Below, piece by piece: positions 33,665 to 42,122 of a stretch of 64,000 nucleotides of DNA. The position numbers and the translations under genes are program-made. This DNA is from Intrasporangiaceae bacterium. Lineage in GTDB: Bacteria > Actinomycetota > Actinomycetes > Actinomycetales > Dermatophilaceae. Position 1 is the stretch's first letter. Every line of letters begins with the position of its first letter. Location: positions 40,228 to 104,227 of the forward strand of contig JAJPIW010000032.1 of assembly GCA_021324575.1 (NCBI GenBank). Direction: 5' to 3'. The notes under the pieces were generated by a model that saw only the letters and a list, made by a program, of their open reading frames with translations, ran no database searches and had not been told where the DNA came from.

Positions 33665-35773
33665 ATGCGTCCGACAACCGACCTCAAGCGCCGTGTGGCT
33701 CCTTTCGAGGTCATCTCCGAGTTCCAGCCGGCCGGCGACCAGCCGACGGCCATCGCCGACCTCACCGCCCGGGTCAAGGCGGGAGAGACCGACACGGTCC
33801 TGCTCGGCGCGACCGGCACCGGCAAGTCGGCGACGACGGCGTGGCTCATCGAGCAGGTGCAGCGCCCCACGCTGGTGATGGCGCCCAACAAGACGCTGGC
33901 CGCCCAGCTGGCCAACGAGTTCCGCGAGCTGCTGCCCCACAACGCGGTCGAGTACTTCGTGAGCTACTACGACTACTACCAGCCCGAGGCCTACATCCCG
34001 CAGACCGACACCTACATCGAGAAGGACTCCTCGATCAACGACGAGGTGGAGCGGCTGCGGCACTCCGCGACCAACTCGCTGCTGACCCGTCGCGATGTGA
34101 TCGTGGTGGCCTCGGTGTCGTGCATCTACGGCCTCGGCACCCCGCAGGAGTACGTCGACCGGATGGTGCCGCTGCGGGTGGGTGACGAGGTCAACCGCGA
34201 CGACCTGCTCCGCAAGTTCGTGCACATGCAGTACACCCGCAACGACCTCGCCTTCACCCGTGGCACGTTCCGGGTCCGCGGGGACACCGTCGAGATCATC
34301 CCGGTCTACGAGGAGATGGCCGTCCGGATCGAGCTCTTCGGCGACGAGATCGAGCGGATCTACACACTCCACCCGGTGACCGGGGAGGTCGTCCGCGAGG
34401 AGACCGAGATGTACGTCTTCCCCGCGTCCCACTACGTCGCGGGTCCGCAGCGGATGGAGCGGGCCATCGGCGGCATCGAGAAGGAGCTCGAGGAGCAGCT
34501 GGCGCTGTTCGAGAAGCAGGGCAAGCTGCTCGAGGCCCAGCGACTGCGGATGCGCACGACCTACGACATCGAGATGATGCGTCAGGTCGGGTCCTGCTCG
34601 GGCATCGAGAACTACTCGATGCACATCGACGGGCGCTCACGTGGGTCGGCGCCCAACTGCCTCATCGACTACTTCCCGGAGGACTTCCTCCTGGTCATCG
34701 ACGAGTCCCACGTGACGGTGCCCCAGATCGGCGCCATGTACGAAGGCGACATGTCCCGCAAGCGGATGCTCGTCGACCACGGGTTCCGGCTGCCGAGCGC
34801 GATGGACAACCGGCCGCTGAAGTGGGAGGAGTTCCTCGACCGGATCGGGCAGACCGTCTACCTGTCGGCGACCCCCGGCCCCTACGAGCTGGCCAGGGCC
34901 GAGGGGGTCGTCGAGCAGATCATCCGCCCCACCGGGCTGGTCGACCCCGAGGTCGTCCTGAAGCCGACCAAGGGCCAGATCGACGACCTGCTCCACGAGA
35001 TCCGGGTCCGGTCCGAGAAGCGGGAGCGGGTGCTCGTCACGACGCTGACCAAGAAGATGGCCGAGGACCTCACCGACTACCTCCTGGACAAGGGGGTCGC
35101 CGTCCGCTACCTGCACAGCGAGGTCGACACGCTGCGCCGCGTCGAGCTGCTCCGCGAGCTGCGGCTCGGCGAGTTCGACGTCCTCGTCGGGATCAACCTG
35201 CTCCGCGAGGGCCTCGACCTGCCCGAGGTGTCACTCGTGTCGATCCTCGACGCCGACAAGGAGGGTTTCCTACGCTCGGCCCGGTCGCTCATCCAGACCA
35301 TCGGTCGCGCCGCCCGCAACGTGTCCGGCCAGGTGCACATGTATGCCGACAAGATCACCCCGTCGATGGCCGAGGCGATCGAGGAGACCCAGCGCCGGCG
35401 CGAGAAGCAGATCGCCTACAACACCGCCCACGGCCTCGACCCGCAGCCGCTGCGCAAGAAGATCGCCGACATCACCGACCTGTTGCAGCGCGAGGACGCC
35501 GACACCGAGGCCCTGCTCGGCTCGGGTCGCTCGCAGTCTCGCGGCAAGGGCGGCAGCCGGGGAGGGCGAGGTGCGCTCAGCGCCGACGAGGGCGTGGCCA
35601 CCGGCAACGTGAAGGGCCTCCCGGCGAGCGACCTGGCCAACCTCATCCAGGAGCTCACCGCCCAGATGCACCAGGCCGCGAGCGACCTGCACTTCGAGCT
35701 GGCAGCCCGGCTCCGCGACGAGATCTCCGACCTGAAGAAGGAGCTTCGTCAGATGGCCAGCGCCACGAGCTGA
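33665..35773 (+). CDS. uvrB: Excinuclease ABC subunit B
   Basis: This 702-residue helicase-like protein has Walker [14 protein letters not shown] near residue 45, the beta-hairpin region [31 protein letters not shown] near 100, and the DESH box ([15 protein letters not shown]) near 345. Motifs V/VI lie at [19 protein letters not shown] and [11 protein letters not shown]. The UVR domain that binds UvrC forms the end ([38 protein letters not shown]). A Gly/Arg/Ser linker ([18 protein letters not shown]) precedes it. It verifies DNA damage loaded by UvrA. The start follows the leaderless box. Confidence 0.97.
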   Translation: MRPTTDLKRRVAPFEVISEFQPAGDQPTAIADLTARVKAGETDTVLLGATGTGKSATTAWLIEQVQRPTLVMAPNKTLAAQLANEFRELLPHNAVEYFVSYYDYYQPEAYIPQTDTYIEKDSSINDEVERLRHSATNSLLTRRDVIVVASVSCIYGLGTPQEYVDRMVPLRVGDEVNRDDLLRKFVHMQYTRNDLAFTRGTFRVRGDTVEIIPVYEEMAVRIELFGDEIERIYTLHPVTGEVVREETEMYVFPASHYVAGPQRMERAIGGIEKELEEQLALFEKQGKLLEAQRLRMRTTYDIEMMRQVGSCSGIENYSMHIDGRSRGSAPNCLIDYFPEDFLLVIDESHVTVPQIGAMYEGDMSRKRMLVDHGFRLPSAMDNRPLKWEEFLDRIGQTVYLSATPGPYELARAEGVVEQIIRPTGLVDPEVVLKPTKGQIDDLLHEIRVRSEKRERVLVTTLTKKMAEDLTDYLLDKGVAVRYLHSEVDTLRRVELLRELRLGEFDVLVGINLLREGLDLPEVSLVSILDADKEGFLRSARSLIQTIGRAARNVSGQVHMYADKITPSMAEAIEETQRRREKQIAYNTAHGLDPQPLRKKIADITDLLQREDADTEALLGSGRSQSRGKGGSRGGRGALSADEGVATGNVKGLPASDLANLIQELTAQMHQAASDLHFELAARLRDEISDLKKELRQMASATS

Positions 35774-35841
35774 CCGGCCTGTCGCTGGCTCAGCGTCGGG
35801 TGTCGGGTCCGCCGCCCGGCGCTCGCTGGAGTGGTGCGGCC

Positions 35842-36489
35842 TCAGTACAGGCCGGTGGCGTACTGCGCGCCGTAGTACTCCTCGAGCGCCGCAACCGGCT
35901 GGTCCGGCTGCTCGGTGAGGTGGGCGATCTCGGCGCGCGACGACACCGCGGTCGGGTTCCACGTCTCGGGGTGCCACAGCTGGGAACGCATGAACGCCTT
36001 GGCGCAGTGCCCGAAGATCTCGTCGATCTCGACGACGAGCGCGAGGACCGGGCGGTGAGCCTTGACGATCATCTCGTCGAACCACGGCGCATCGCTGACC
36101 AGGTGCGCCCGCCCGTTGATGCGCAGCGTGTCACCGCGCCCCGGGATCAGGAACAACAAGCCCACGTGCGGGTTCGCGAGGATGTTCTTGTAGCCGTCGG
36201 CCCGCCGGTTGCCCTTGCGCTCGGGGATGGCGATGGTCCGGTCGTCGATGACGTGGACGAAGCCGGCTGGGTCGCCCTTGGGGGAGGCGTCGCACGTCCC
36301 GTCCGGGTTGCTCGTCGCGACGACACAGAACGGGGAGGCCGCCAGCCACGCGATGTCGATGTCGAGCAGTGCCGGACGGGCCTTGTCCCGGACCCGGGGG
36401 AGGGGCTCGCCGAGGAGGTCGACGAGGGCTTCCACGGACTCGATGCGGGTGGTGCCGGTCGAGGTGGTCGTCATCGCTTCGGTCGTCAT
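35842..36489 (-). CDS. PPOX-type flavoprotein (MSMEG_1061-like)
   Basis: This 215-residue protein carries a pyridoxamine-phosphate-oxidase-like split barrel: PFCVVATSNPDGTCDASPKGDPAGFVHVIDDRTIAIPERKGNRRADGYKNILANPHVGLLFLIPGRGDTLRINGRA. This pattern belongs to the FMN-dependent PPOX-type family typified by MSMEG_1061. The C-terminal part (FGHCAKAFMRSQLWHPETW) is also characteristic. The substrate is unknown. ATG at 36489 is taken because upstream in-frame sequence runs into the neighbouring gene; a GGCATACT copy lies just before it and could provide the promoter. It is convergent with uvrB. Confidence 0.8.
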   Translation of the reverse strand: MTTEAMTTTSTGTTRIESVEALVDLLGEPLPRVRDKARPALLDIDIAWLAASPFCVVATSNPDGTCDASPKGDPAGFVHVIDDRTIAIPERKGNRRADGYKNILANPHVGLLFLIPGRGDTLRINGRAHLVSDAPWFDEMIVKAHRPVLALVVEIDEIFGHCAKAFMRSQLWHPETWNPTAVSSRAEIAHLTEQPDQPVAALEEYYGAQYATGLY

Positions 36490-36540
36490 ACCCCACGAGT
36501 ATGCCGTGCGGAGGTTTGTGTTACCGCTCGCCCGGGCAGC

Positions 36541-36546
36541 CATGAT
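36541..36546 (+). promoter_or_regulatory. -10 box (CATGAT) of the MmcQ/YjbR-like gene, leaderless
   Basis: CATGAT is followed by GGAGCC (6 nt) and ATG at 36553. The GGAG in the spacer could also be a weak ribosome site. Confidence 0.35.
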
Positions 36547-36552
36547 GGAGCC

Positions 36553-36888
36553 ATGACTGCCGCCGAACTGCGCACCTATGCCCTGGCCAAGCCGGGCGCC
36601 TGGCCGGATGAGCCCTGGGACGGCGACACGGTGGCCAAGGTCGGAGACAAGATCTTCGTGTTCCTCGGCGACACCGGAATCGGCGTCAAGTGTGGAGCCG
36701 GCCGGTCCGAGGCCGACGAGTGGCTGCGCGAGTTCCCGGACGACGCCACCGTGATGGCCTACATCGGACGGCACGGTTGGAACTCTCTCGGGCTTGGTGG
36801 CGCCATCCCGCTGACTGCTCTCAAAGAGGCCATAGACACGAGCTATGACCTGGTCGTCGCGGGGCTACCGAGGTCGAAGCGACCGTGA
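36553..36888 (+). CDS. MmcQ/YjbR family protein
   Basis: This 111-residue protein has the MmcQ/YjbR pattern: TAAELRTYALAKPGAWPDEPWDGDTVAKVGDKIFVFLG at the start, SEADEWLREFPDD in the middle and GWNSLGLGGAIPLTALKEAIDTSYDLVVAGLPRSKR at the end. The fold resembles CyaY-like double-wing DNA-binding proteins, but no activity is established. It stands alone ahead of the TerC leader region. Confidence 0.85.
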   Translation: MTAAELRTYALAKPGAWPDEPWDGDTVAKVGDKIFVFLGDTGIGVKCGAGRSEADEWLREFPDDATVMAYIGRHGWNSLGLGGAIPLTALKEAIDTSYDLVVAGLPRSKRP

Positions 36889-36982
36889 CACTCCGGGTGG
36901 TCGGCGTGGCCGTTGCGTCTGCGTCGCTGGGCGGGGAGAACCCTCAGATCCGCAGACGTAGTATCCGGAGGGTGGGGCCCGT

Positions 36983-37038
36983 CCATGTGGTGGTCGTGAG
37001 TGTGCCGCGAAGCGGCTAAACTCACGACCACCACATGG
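36983..37038 (+). repeat. 19-bp perfect inverted repeat abutting the terC riboswitch
   Basis: The arms 36983-37001 and 37020-37038 (beginning CCATGTGGTGGTCGTG and ending CACGACCACCACATGG) are perfectly complementary. The 18-nt loop contains a second hairpin, GCCGC-GAA-GCGGC. The last two bases of the right arm are also part of the aptamer P1 stem. A further copy of GTGGTGGTC at 37055-37063 could compete for the right arm. It could be an upstream terminator or part of the switch. Confidence 0.7.
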
Positions 37039-37146
37039 AGGGGAGTATCCCTACGTGGTGGTCTCGTCATCACGGCATACGGCGTCACAACAGTCGCGGT
37101 ATCGCCCGGGGCCACCGGTCCGCCGTAGTGGGCGGGAGAGACCTCC
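37037..37146 (+). ncRNA. yybP-ykoY (manganese) riboswitch
   Basis: The three conserved blocks of this aptamer are present in order: GGGGAGTA at 37040-37047, GTCATCA at 37066-37072 and GAGACCT at 37138-37144. GGAGG (37037-37041) and CCTCC (37142-37146) close the P1 stem. The class binds Mn2+ and commonly controls TerC/MntP-type exporters; terC starts 34 nt downstream. Mn2+ should therefore induce the gene. A small hairpin or masking of the ribosome site (CGGAAGG) would be the expression platform, and this is not resolved. Confidence 0.85.
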
Positions 37147-37179
37147 GGTCCGCATCGTCGTGTCCGGAAGGCTTGTCTC

Positions 37180-38169
37180 ATGATCGTCTCACCGTGGGTC
37201 TGGTACCTCACCATCGGTATCGCTGCCGCGCTGCTCCTGTTCGACGTCGCCGTGATCGGTCGTCGCCCGCACCGGCCCAAGACCAAGGAGCTGGTGGTCG
37301 CGCTTGGGGTCTACGTCGGCGCGGCGATCGTGTTCGGCCTCGGCGTCCTGGCGCTGGAGGGCGGCCAGTATGCCGGCGAGTTCTATGCCGGGTGGCTGAC
37401 CGAGTACTCGCTGTCGGTCGACAACCTGTTCATCTTCCTGCTCATCATGGCCCGGTTCGCCGTGCCGGAGAAGCTGCAGCAGTACGCCCTGATGGTCGGG
37501 ATCGTCGTGGCCATCGTCCTGCGGGGCATCTTCATCGCGGTGGGTGCGGCGGCCATCAACCAGTTCGCGTGGGTCTTCTACGTCTTCGGCGCGTTCCTCA
37601 TCTACACGGCGGTCAAGCTGGCCAAGGAGGGGGAGAGCGACGACGAGGAGTTCGAGGAGAACCGCTTCATGAAGGCGATGGAGAACCGCTTCCCGGCGAC
37701 CGGAGACTACGTCGGCACCAAGCTGTTCGTTCAGGAGGCGGGCAAGCGGCTGGCCACGCCGATGTTCTTCGTCATCCTGGCGCTCGGGACGACCGACCTC
37801 TTGTTCGCGCTGGACTCGATCCCGGCGATCTACGGCCTCACCAAGCAGCCCTACCTCATCCTCGTCGCCAACCTGTTCGCGCTCATGGGGCTGCGCCAGC
37901 TGTACTTCCTTCTCGGCGGCCTGCTGAAGAAGCTCGTCTACCTGTCGGTGGGGCTGGCCGTGCTGCTGGCGTTCATCGGCGTCAAGCTCCTGCTGCACGC
38001 CCTTCACGAGAACACCCTGCCGTTCATCAATGGTGGTGACCACGTGAGCGTCCCCGAGATCCCGATCGCGGTGTCGCTCGGGGCGATCGTCGTCATCCTC
38101 GGCGTCACGACGGTGGCGAGCCTGTGGAAGGCCAACCGCGACGCGCGGGACGGGATCGCCGCGGCCTGA
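37180..38169 (+). CDS. terC: TerC family membrane protein, probable manganese exporter
   Basis: This 329-residue protein has about eight membrane helices with the TerC motifs EYSLSVDNLFIFLLIMARFAVP near residue 75 and LGTTDLLFALDSIPAIYGLTKQPYLIL near 200. Both contain the conserved intramembrane Asp residues in (S)VDN and LDS. An acidic loop (AKEGESDDEEFEEN) lies between them. TerC proteins of the Alx/MeeF type move Mn2+ out of the cell or load exported metalloproteins. The upstream yybP-ykoY aptamer supports the manganese role. CGGAAGG is the ribosome site before ATG 37180. Confidence 0.92.
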   Translation: MIVSPWVWYLTIGIAAALLLFDVAVIGRRPHRPKTKELVVALGVYVGAAIVFGLGVLALEGGQYAGEFYAGWLTEYSLSVDNLFIFLLIMARFAVPEKLQQYALMVGIVVAIVLRGIFIAVGAAAINQFAWVFYVFGAFLIYTAVKLAKEGESDDEEFEENRFMKAMENRFPATGDYVGTKLFVQEAGKRLATPMFFVILALGTTDLLFALDSIPAIYGLTKQPYLILVANLFALMGLRQLYFLLGGLLKKLVYLSVGLAVLLAFIGVKLLLHALHENTLPFINGGDHVSVPEIPIAVSLGAIVVILGVTTVASLWKANRDARDGIAAA

Positions 38170-38196
38170 ACGCTCCCCACGGGGCGCGCGAGGGTT

Positions 38197-38202
38197 TACC
38201 GT
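38197..38202 (+). promoter_or_regulatory. -10 box (TACCGT) of the VOC gene, leaderless
   Basis: TACCGT is followed by CGAGCGT (7 nt) and ATG at 38210. A GTATGCC motif copy overlaps the start codon. Confidence 0.55.
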
Positions 38203-38209
38203 CGAGCGT

Positions 38210-38638
38210 ATGCCGGTCACTGGACTCACGGGGTGGTGGGGCTTCGTCCTCGACGCGCCCGACCCTCAGGCCCTGGGTCGCTTCTACTCGGCCTTGCTCG
38301 GGTGGGAGCTGGCGCGCGAGACCCCCGACTGGGTGACCCTCAAGCCGGTCGACGGGGTGGCCTACCTCGGCATCCACGCCAACCCGGACCACGTGCCGCC
38401 GGTGTGGCCGTCGACGGCCGAGAGCCAACAGCAACAGGCCCACCTCGACTTCGAGGTCGAAGGGCTGGGAGCGGCCGTGGAGTCCGCCTTGGCGTTGGGG
38501 GCACGGCTGGCCGAGTTCCAGCCGCAGCACGACGTGCGCGTCATGGTCGACCCCGTCGGCCACCTGTTCTGCCTCTACGACACGACGATCGGCCCGGAGC
38601 CGGCGGCCGGCCTCCCGAGAACCGATCGGTCGCACTGA
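38210..38638 (+). CDS. VOC family (glyoxalase-like) protein
   Basis: This 142-residue protein has two beta-alpha-beta-beta-beta units: GWWGFVLDAPDPQALGRFYSALLGWELARETPDWVTLK and HLDFEVEGLGAAVESALALGARLAEFQP...VMVDPVGHLFCLYD. The ending DPxGHxFCL is the usual VOC signature. Metal ligands and substrate are not certain. Its stop overlaps the ATG of the DUF6054 gene by one base, so the two are coupled. Confidence 0.85.
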   Translation: MPVTGLTGWWGFVLDAPDPQALGRFYSALLGWELARETPDWVTLKPVDGVAYLGIHANPDHVPPVWPSTAESQQQQAHLDFEVEGLGAAVESALALGARLAEFQPQHDVRVMVDPVGHLFCLYDTTIGPEPAAGLPRTDRSH

Positions 38639-38988
38639 TGGCGAAGTTCGAGAAGTCGTTCACCGGCGACCTGGACGCGTTCGTCGAGCACCTCAACCGG
38701 GCGATCCTCACGGGTAGTGTGTCCGCCTCGTCGGAGGGGGTCACCAACGCGGCCATCGGGCCGGCGCGGCTCGCCGTGCGGGTCTACGAACGGTTCAGCG
38801 CGATGGGGGGCAACCGGGTAAGTCTCAACGTGTCGACCCTGGCAGTGGGTGACCAGCTCTTCACGAGCGCGATGACCTCCGGTGGCAGCACAGCAGTCTT
38901 CTGGAAGGTCATGACGGTCGGTGAGGAGTCGTTCCTCAAGCGGGCGGTGGCTGCCATCGAGGACTTCGCGGGCTCGCAGTCGACGTGA
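38638..38988 (+). CDS. DUF6054-like small protein
   Basis: This 116-residue protein begins AKFEKSFTGDLDAFVEHLNRAILTGSVSAS and has VRVYERFSAMGGNRVSLNVSTLAVGDQLFTSAMTSGGSTAVFWK, which matches my memory of DUF6054. The function is unknown. It is translationally coupled to the VOC gene upstream and converges on the semialdehyde dehydrogenase gene 18 bp away. Confidence 0.55.
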   Translation: MAKFEKSFTGDLDAFVEHLNRAILTGSVSASSEGVTNAAIGPARLAVRVYERFSAMGGNRVSLNVSTLAVGDQLFTSAMTSGGSTAVFWKVMTVGEESFLKRAVAAIEDFAGSQST

Positions 38989-39006
38989 GCCGGGTCGGGG
39001 TGAGCG

Positions 39007-40596
39007 TCAGGGGGTGGCGGGCGCGCCGTCGAAGGAACGCGGGACCGCCCAGGGGTTGGCATCTTGCAGGTCGGCCGGCAGCAGGCGGTCGGGGACCGAC
39101 TGGAAGCACACGGGTCGCTGCCACCGCTCGATGGCGAGGGTTCCGACCGAGGTGGTCCGCGGGTCCGAGGTGGCCGGCCACGGGCCGCCGTGCACCATCG
39201 CGTGGGTGACCTCGACACCGGTCGGCCAGCCGCCGTAGAGCACACGACCGGCCCGCCCGGCGAGCACCGGAAGCAGCTGTCGCACGGCGTCGTCGTCGGC
39301 GTCGGTCGCCTGCACGGTGGCCGTGAGCTGGCCCTCGAGCCCCTCGAGCACCACGAGCAGGTCGTCGACAGAGCCGTACCGCACCACCACCCCTGAGGCG
39401 CCGAAGACCTCCTCGGCGAGCTCCGGCGCGGCCGCGAAGAGCGCAGTGTCAACCGAGATCAGCTGCGGTGCAGGCGCATTCGACCCCCCGCCAACCCCCG
39501 CGCCCACGAACGTGACGCCTGGCAGGCCCTGAAGGGCAGCCGACCCCGCGGCATACCGCTCGGCAATGGCGGGTGTGAGCATCGTCTGGCCGGTCCGTCC
39601 GGATACTTCGGCGGCGGCGGACACGATGAAGGCGTCGCCTGCGTCCCCGGTCGGCAGGAAGAGCAGGCCGGGGTTGGTGCAGAACTGTCCGGAGCCGAGC
39701 GTCAAGGAGCCGACGTATGCCGTGGCGAGCGCGGCCGGGTCGTCGACCAGGGCTCCGGGTAGGACGACCACCGGGTTGGTGGCCGACATCTCCGCGTAGA
39801 CGGGGATCGGCTCGGGGCGGGCCTGGGCGCGACGAAGGAGCGCGAGCCCGCCGGCCCGCGAGCCGGTGAACCCCACGGCCTTGATCCGGGGGTCGTCGAC
39901 GAGCTGCTCCCCGGGAGAGTTGCCGGCGGCGAGCACGAGGGAGAACACCCCGGCCGGCATACCCGTCCGAGCGGCGGCGCGACTCACCGCCCCGGCCACG
40001 AGCGCCGAGGTGACCGGGTGGGCGAGATGGCCCTTGACGACGACCGGGCACCCGGCCGCCAGGGCCGAGGCGGTGTCGCCCCCGGCCGTGGAGAAGGCGA
40101 GCGGGAAGTTGCTGGCCCCGAAGACGGCGACCGGCCCGAGCGGCATGTGTGTGACCCGCAGGTCGGGACGGGGGAGAGGCTGGCGGTCGGGCAGTGCCGG
40201 GTCGATGCGCACCCCACGGTGGGCTGCGCGTTCCGCCAGCTCCGCGAAGAGGCGCAGCTGCCCGGTCGTGCGCGCGAGCTCTCCGGTCAGCCGCGCGGTC
40301 GGCAGCCCGCTCTCGGTGACCGCGCGCTCGACGAGGGCGCTCCCGAGGCCGTCGATCTCGTCGGCCGCCGCCCGGAGGAAGGCTGCGCGCTCGGCCGGGC
40401 TCGTCGCGGCATACGAGGCGTACGCCGCGTCCGCTGCGGTGACCGCCGCCTCGACCTGCTCGCGGGACAGGAGCGTCACCGATGGTCCGCTGGGTTCGCC
40501 GGTCGAGGGGTCCGTCGCCTGCATCTCCCCGGCACTGCCGGGCACCAGCTCTCCGGCAAGGATCGAGTGGACGGGGTGGGGTTCCAAGTGCGCCAT
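39007..40596 (-). CDS. 2-oxoglutarate semialdehyde dehydrogenase (ALDH family)
   Basis: This 529-residue aldehyde dehydrogenase has VTHMPLGPVAVFGASNFPLAFSTAGGDTASALAAGCPVVVKGH, the glutamate in PVYAEMSATNPVV and the catalytic Cys in GSLTLGSGQFCTNPGLL. The ASNFPLAFS and GQFCTNPG signatures are those of 2,5-dioxovalerate (2-oxoglutarate semialdehyde) dehydrogenases. It would oxidise the product of the HypD-type enzyme to 2-oxoglutarate, the last step of hydroxyproline use. The ATG at 40596 directly abuts the GntR-type operator, with TATATT 7 nt upstream. It is divergent from the rest of the cluster. Confidence 0.9.
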   Translation of the reverse strand: MAHLEPHPVHSILAGELVPGSAGEMQATDPSTGEPSGPSVTLLSREQVEAAVTAADAAYASYAATSPAERAAFLRAAADEIDGLGSALVERAVTESGLPTARLTGELARTTGQLRLFAELAERAAHRGVRIDPALPDRQPLPRPDLRVTHMPLGPVAVFGASNFPLAFSTAGGDTASALAAGCPVVVKGHLAHPVTSALVAGAVSRAAARTGMPAGVFSLVLAAGNSPGEQLVDDPRIKAVGFTGSRAGGLALLRRAQARPEPIPVYAEMSATNPVVVLPGALVDDPAALATAYVGSLTLGSGQFCTNPGLLFLPTGDAGDAFIVSAAAEVSGRTGQTMLTPAIAERYAAGSAALQGLPGVTFVGAGVGGGSNAPAPQLISVDTALFAAAPELAEEVFGASGVVVRYGSVDDLLVVLEGLEGQLTATVQATDADDDAVRQLLPVLAGRAGRVLYGGWPTGVEVTHAMVHGGPWPATSDPRTTSVGTLAIERWQRPVCFQSVPDRLLPADLQDANPWAVPRSFDGAPATP

Positions 40597-40618
40597 GCTC
40601 TGTAATATATTACAGAGC
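40597..40618. promoter_or_regulatory. GntR-type operator and divergent promoters of the hydroxyproline cluster, site 1
   Basis: A perfect 22-bp palindrome has the core TGTAATATATTACA (40601-40614) flanked by GCTC and GAGC. On the minus strand its TATATT is 7 nt before the dehydrogenase ATG. On the plus strand the same AT-rich core can be the -10 box for the dehydrogenase-complex genes. The core recurs at 43656-43669. The GntR/FCD regulator at the end of the cluster is the obvious binder. Bound protein would block both promoters. Confidence 0.8.
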
Positions 40619-40647
40619 AGTCGCAGGTCGAGACGAGGAGTGATCGG

Positions 40648-41847
40648 GTGAGCCGGGTGGTCGTCGTCGGGGCCGGCATCGTGGGGGCAGCCTGTGCCTA
40701 CTACGCCGCCCGCGCCGAATGGGACGTCGTCGTCATCGAGCGGGACCAGGTCGCCTCGGGCACGACGAGCCGGGGCGAGGGCAACCTCCTCGTGTCGGAC
40801 AAGGGGGCCGGGCCCGAGCTGGACCTCATGCGCCTCTCCCGACGGCTCTGGCTGGAGCTCGCCGACGAGCTCGGCCGTGATGAGCTCGAGCTGGACGAGA
40901 AGGGTGGCCTCGTCGTCGCGTCGATGCCGGACAGTCTGGCAGCGCTCACGGAGTTCGCCGAAGGGCAGAGGTCTGCGGGTGTCGTGGCTCAGCCCGTCGA
41001 GGACCTTCGGTCGCTCGAGCCGCAGCTCGCTCCCGGGCTGGCCGGCGGCGTCTTCTATCCCGAGGACCTGCAGGTCCAGCCCGTCCTCGCCACCCAGGCC
41101 CTGCTTGCCGCGGCCATCGCTCGCGGAGCCGAGCTGCGTTGTGGCACAGAGGTTCTCGGCTTCACCTCAGGGGGTGGCGGAGACCGACCGATCGGTCGTC
41201 CGCTCCGTCTGCGGCTCGGCGACGGGTCGACGATCGACGCCGACGCCGTCGTCAACGCCGCGGGACCGTGGGGGAGCCTGCTCGGCGACGCCTTCGCGGC
41301 GCCGGTCCCGGTCCTGCCCCGTCGCGGGTTCGTACTCGTCACCGCGCCGGTCGGGCCCAGGGTGCGGCACAAGGTCTACGCGGCCGACTACGTCGCCAAC
41401 GTGTCCTCCGGCGACGCCGGCCTTCAGACGTCGTGCGTCGTCGAGGGCACGCGAGGCGGCACCATCCTGATCGGGGCGAGCCGCGAGCGAGTGGGATTCG
41501 ACGACACTCTGGACCCACTCGTCGTACGTCGGCTGGCCGCGCAGGCGTGCGCTCTCTTCCCGTTCCTCCGCGAGGTCCCGCTCATGCGGACCTACCGCGG
41601 GTTCCGGCCGTACTGCCCGGACCACCTGCCGGTCATCGGCCCGGACCGACGGGTTCCCGGGCTCGTGCACGCCGTCGGGCACGAGGGTGCGGGTATCGGC
41701 CTGGCGCCGGCGACCGGGCATCTCGTGACCGCGATGATCTCCGGGGCGCTGCGCAGCCGACGCGACCCGCGGAGCCCTGACGTCCTCGACGGCGTGGACG
41801 CCCGCGCGTTCGCCCCCGAGCGGTTCGCCTCGGCGGTGACCTCATGA
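40648..41847 (+). CDS. D-hydroxyproline dehydrogenase, FAD-dependent oxidase-like subunit
   Basis: This 399-residue protein of the D-amino-acid oxidase/DAO fold has VVVVGAGIVGAACAYYAARAEWDVVVIERDQVASGTTSRGEGNLL at the N-terminus. Its C-terminal FAD motif is MRTYRGFRPYCPDHLPVIGPDRRVPGLVHAVGHEGAGIGLAPATGHL. It matches the subunit of D-hydroxyproline (or D-proline) dehydrogenases that oxidises the amino acid to 1-pyrroline-4-hydroxy-2-carboxylate. It starts at GTG 40648 after GAGGAG and overlaps the ferredoxin-like gene (ATGA). Confidence 0.85.
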   Translation: MSRVVVVGAGIVGAACAYYAARAEWDVVVIERDQVASGTTSRGEGNLLVSDKGAGPELDLMRLSRRLWLELADELGRDELELDEKGGLVVASMPDSLAALTEFAEGQRSAGVVAQPVEDLRSLEPQLAPGLAGGVFYPEDLQVQPVLATQALLAAAIARGAELRCGTEVLGFTSGGGGDRPIGRPLRLRLGDGSTIDADAVVNAAGPWGSLLGDAFAAPVPVLPRRGFVLVTAPVGPRVRHKVYAADYVANVSSGDAGLQTSCVVEGTRGGTILIGASRERVGFDDTLDPLVVRRLAAQACALFPFLREVPLMRTYRGFRPYCPDHLPVIGPDRRVPGLVHAVGHEGAGIGLAPATGHLVTAMISGALRSRRDPRSPDVLDGVDARAFAPERFASAVTS

Positions 41848-42122
41848 GGGGAGCCGACGACACGACCACCTTCCAGTTCGACGGCGAGCCCATCGCATTC
41901 CGGGCCGGCCAGAGCGTGGGGGCGGCCCTCATCGCCGCCGGTCGGCTGTCCTGGCGCACGACGCGTGTCGGCGAGCGCCCGCGCGGGATCTTCTGCGGCA
42001 TCGGGGTCTGCTTCGACTGTCTCGTCGTCGTCGACGGCCGGCCCAACCAGCGCGCATGCCTGACCCCGGCCCTGGCCGGCATGACGATCTCCACCCAGTC
42101 CGGGACGGGGTGGACGCCGTGA
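41844..42122 (+). CDS. D-hydroxyproline dehydrogenase, [2Fe-2S] subunit
   Basis: This 92-residue protein has the cysteine set PRGIFCGIGVCFDCLVVVDGRPNQRACL, in which C-x4-C-x2-C and a later C ligate a 2Fe-2S cluster as in the small subunit of multisubunit amine dehydrogenases (HcnA/SoxA N-terminal type). It passes electrons between the two flavoprotein subunits. It overlaps both neighbours by 4 bp, so the three subunits are coupled. Confidence 0.88.
   Translation: MRGADDTTTFQFDGEPIAFRAGQSVGAALIAAGRLSWRTTRVGERPRGIFCGIGVCFDCLVVVDGRPNQRACLTPALAGMTISTQSGTGWTP

Larger units (their letters stand above)
36889..37179 (+). other. Leader region of terC (291 bp)
   Basis: There is no gene here. TAGTAT at about 36958-36963 is the best -10 candidate, with a start near 36970. 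Downstream lie a 19-bp perfect inverted repeat and then a yybP-ykoY-type aptamer, so almost all of the transcribed leader is structured. A GGCATAC copy at 37074 lies inside the aptamer. Confidence 0.5.

Noticed and set aside
34822..36888. Long plus-strand frame covering the end of uvrB and the PPOX gene
   Set aside because: Only its last 111 codons (the MmcQ/YjbR-like protein from 36553) are real; the rest is out of frame with uvrB or antisense to the PPOX gene.
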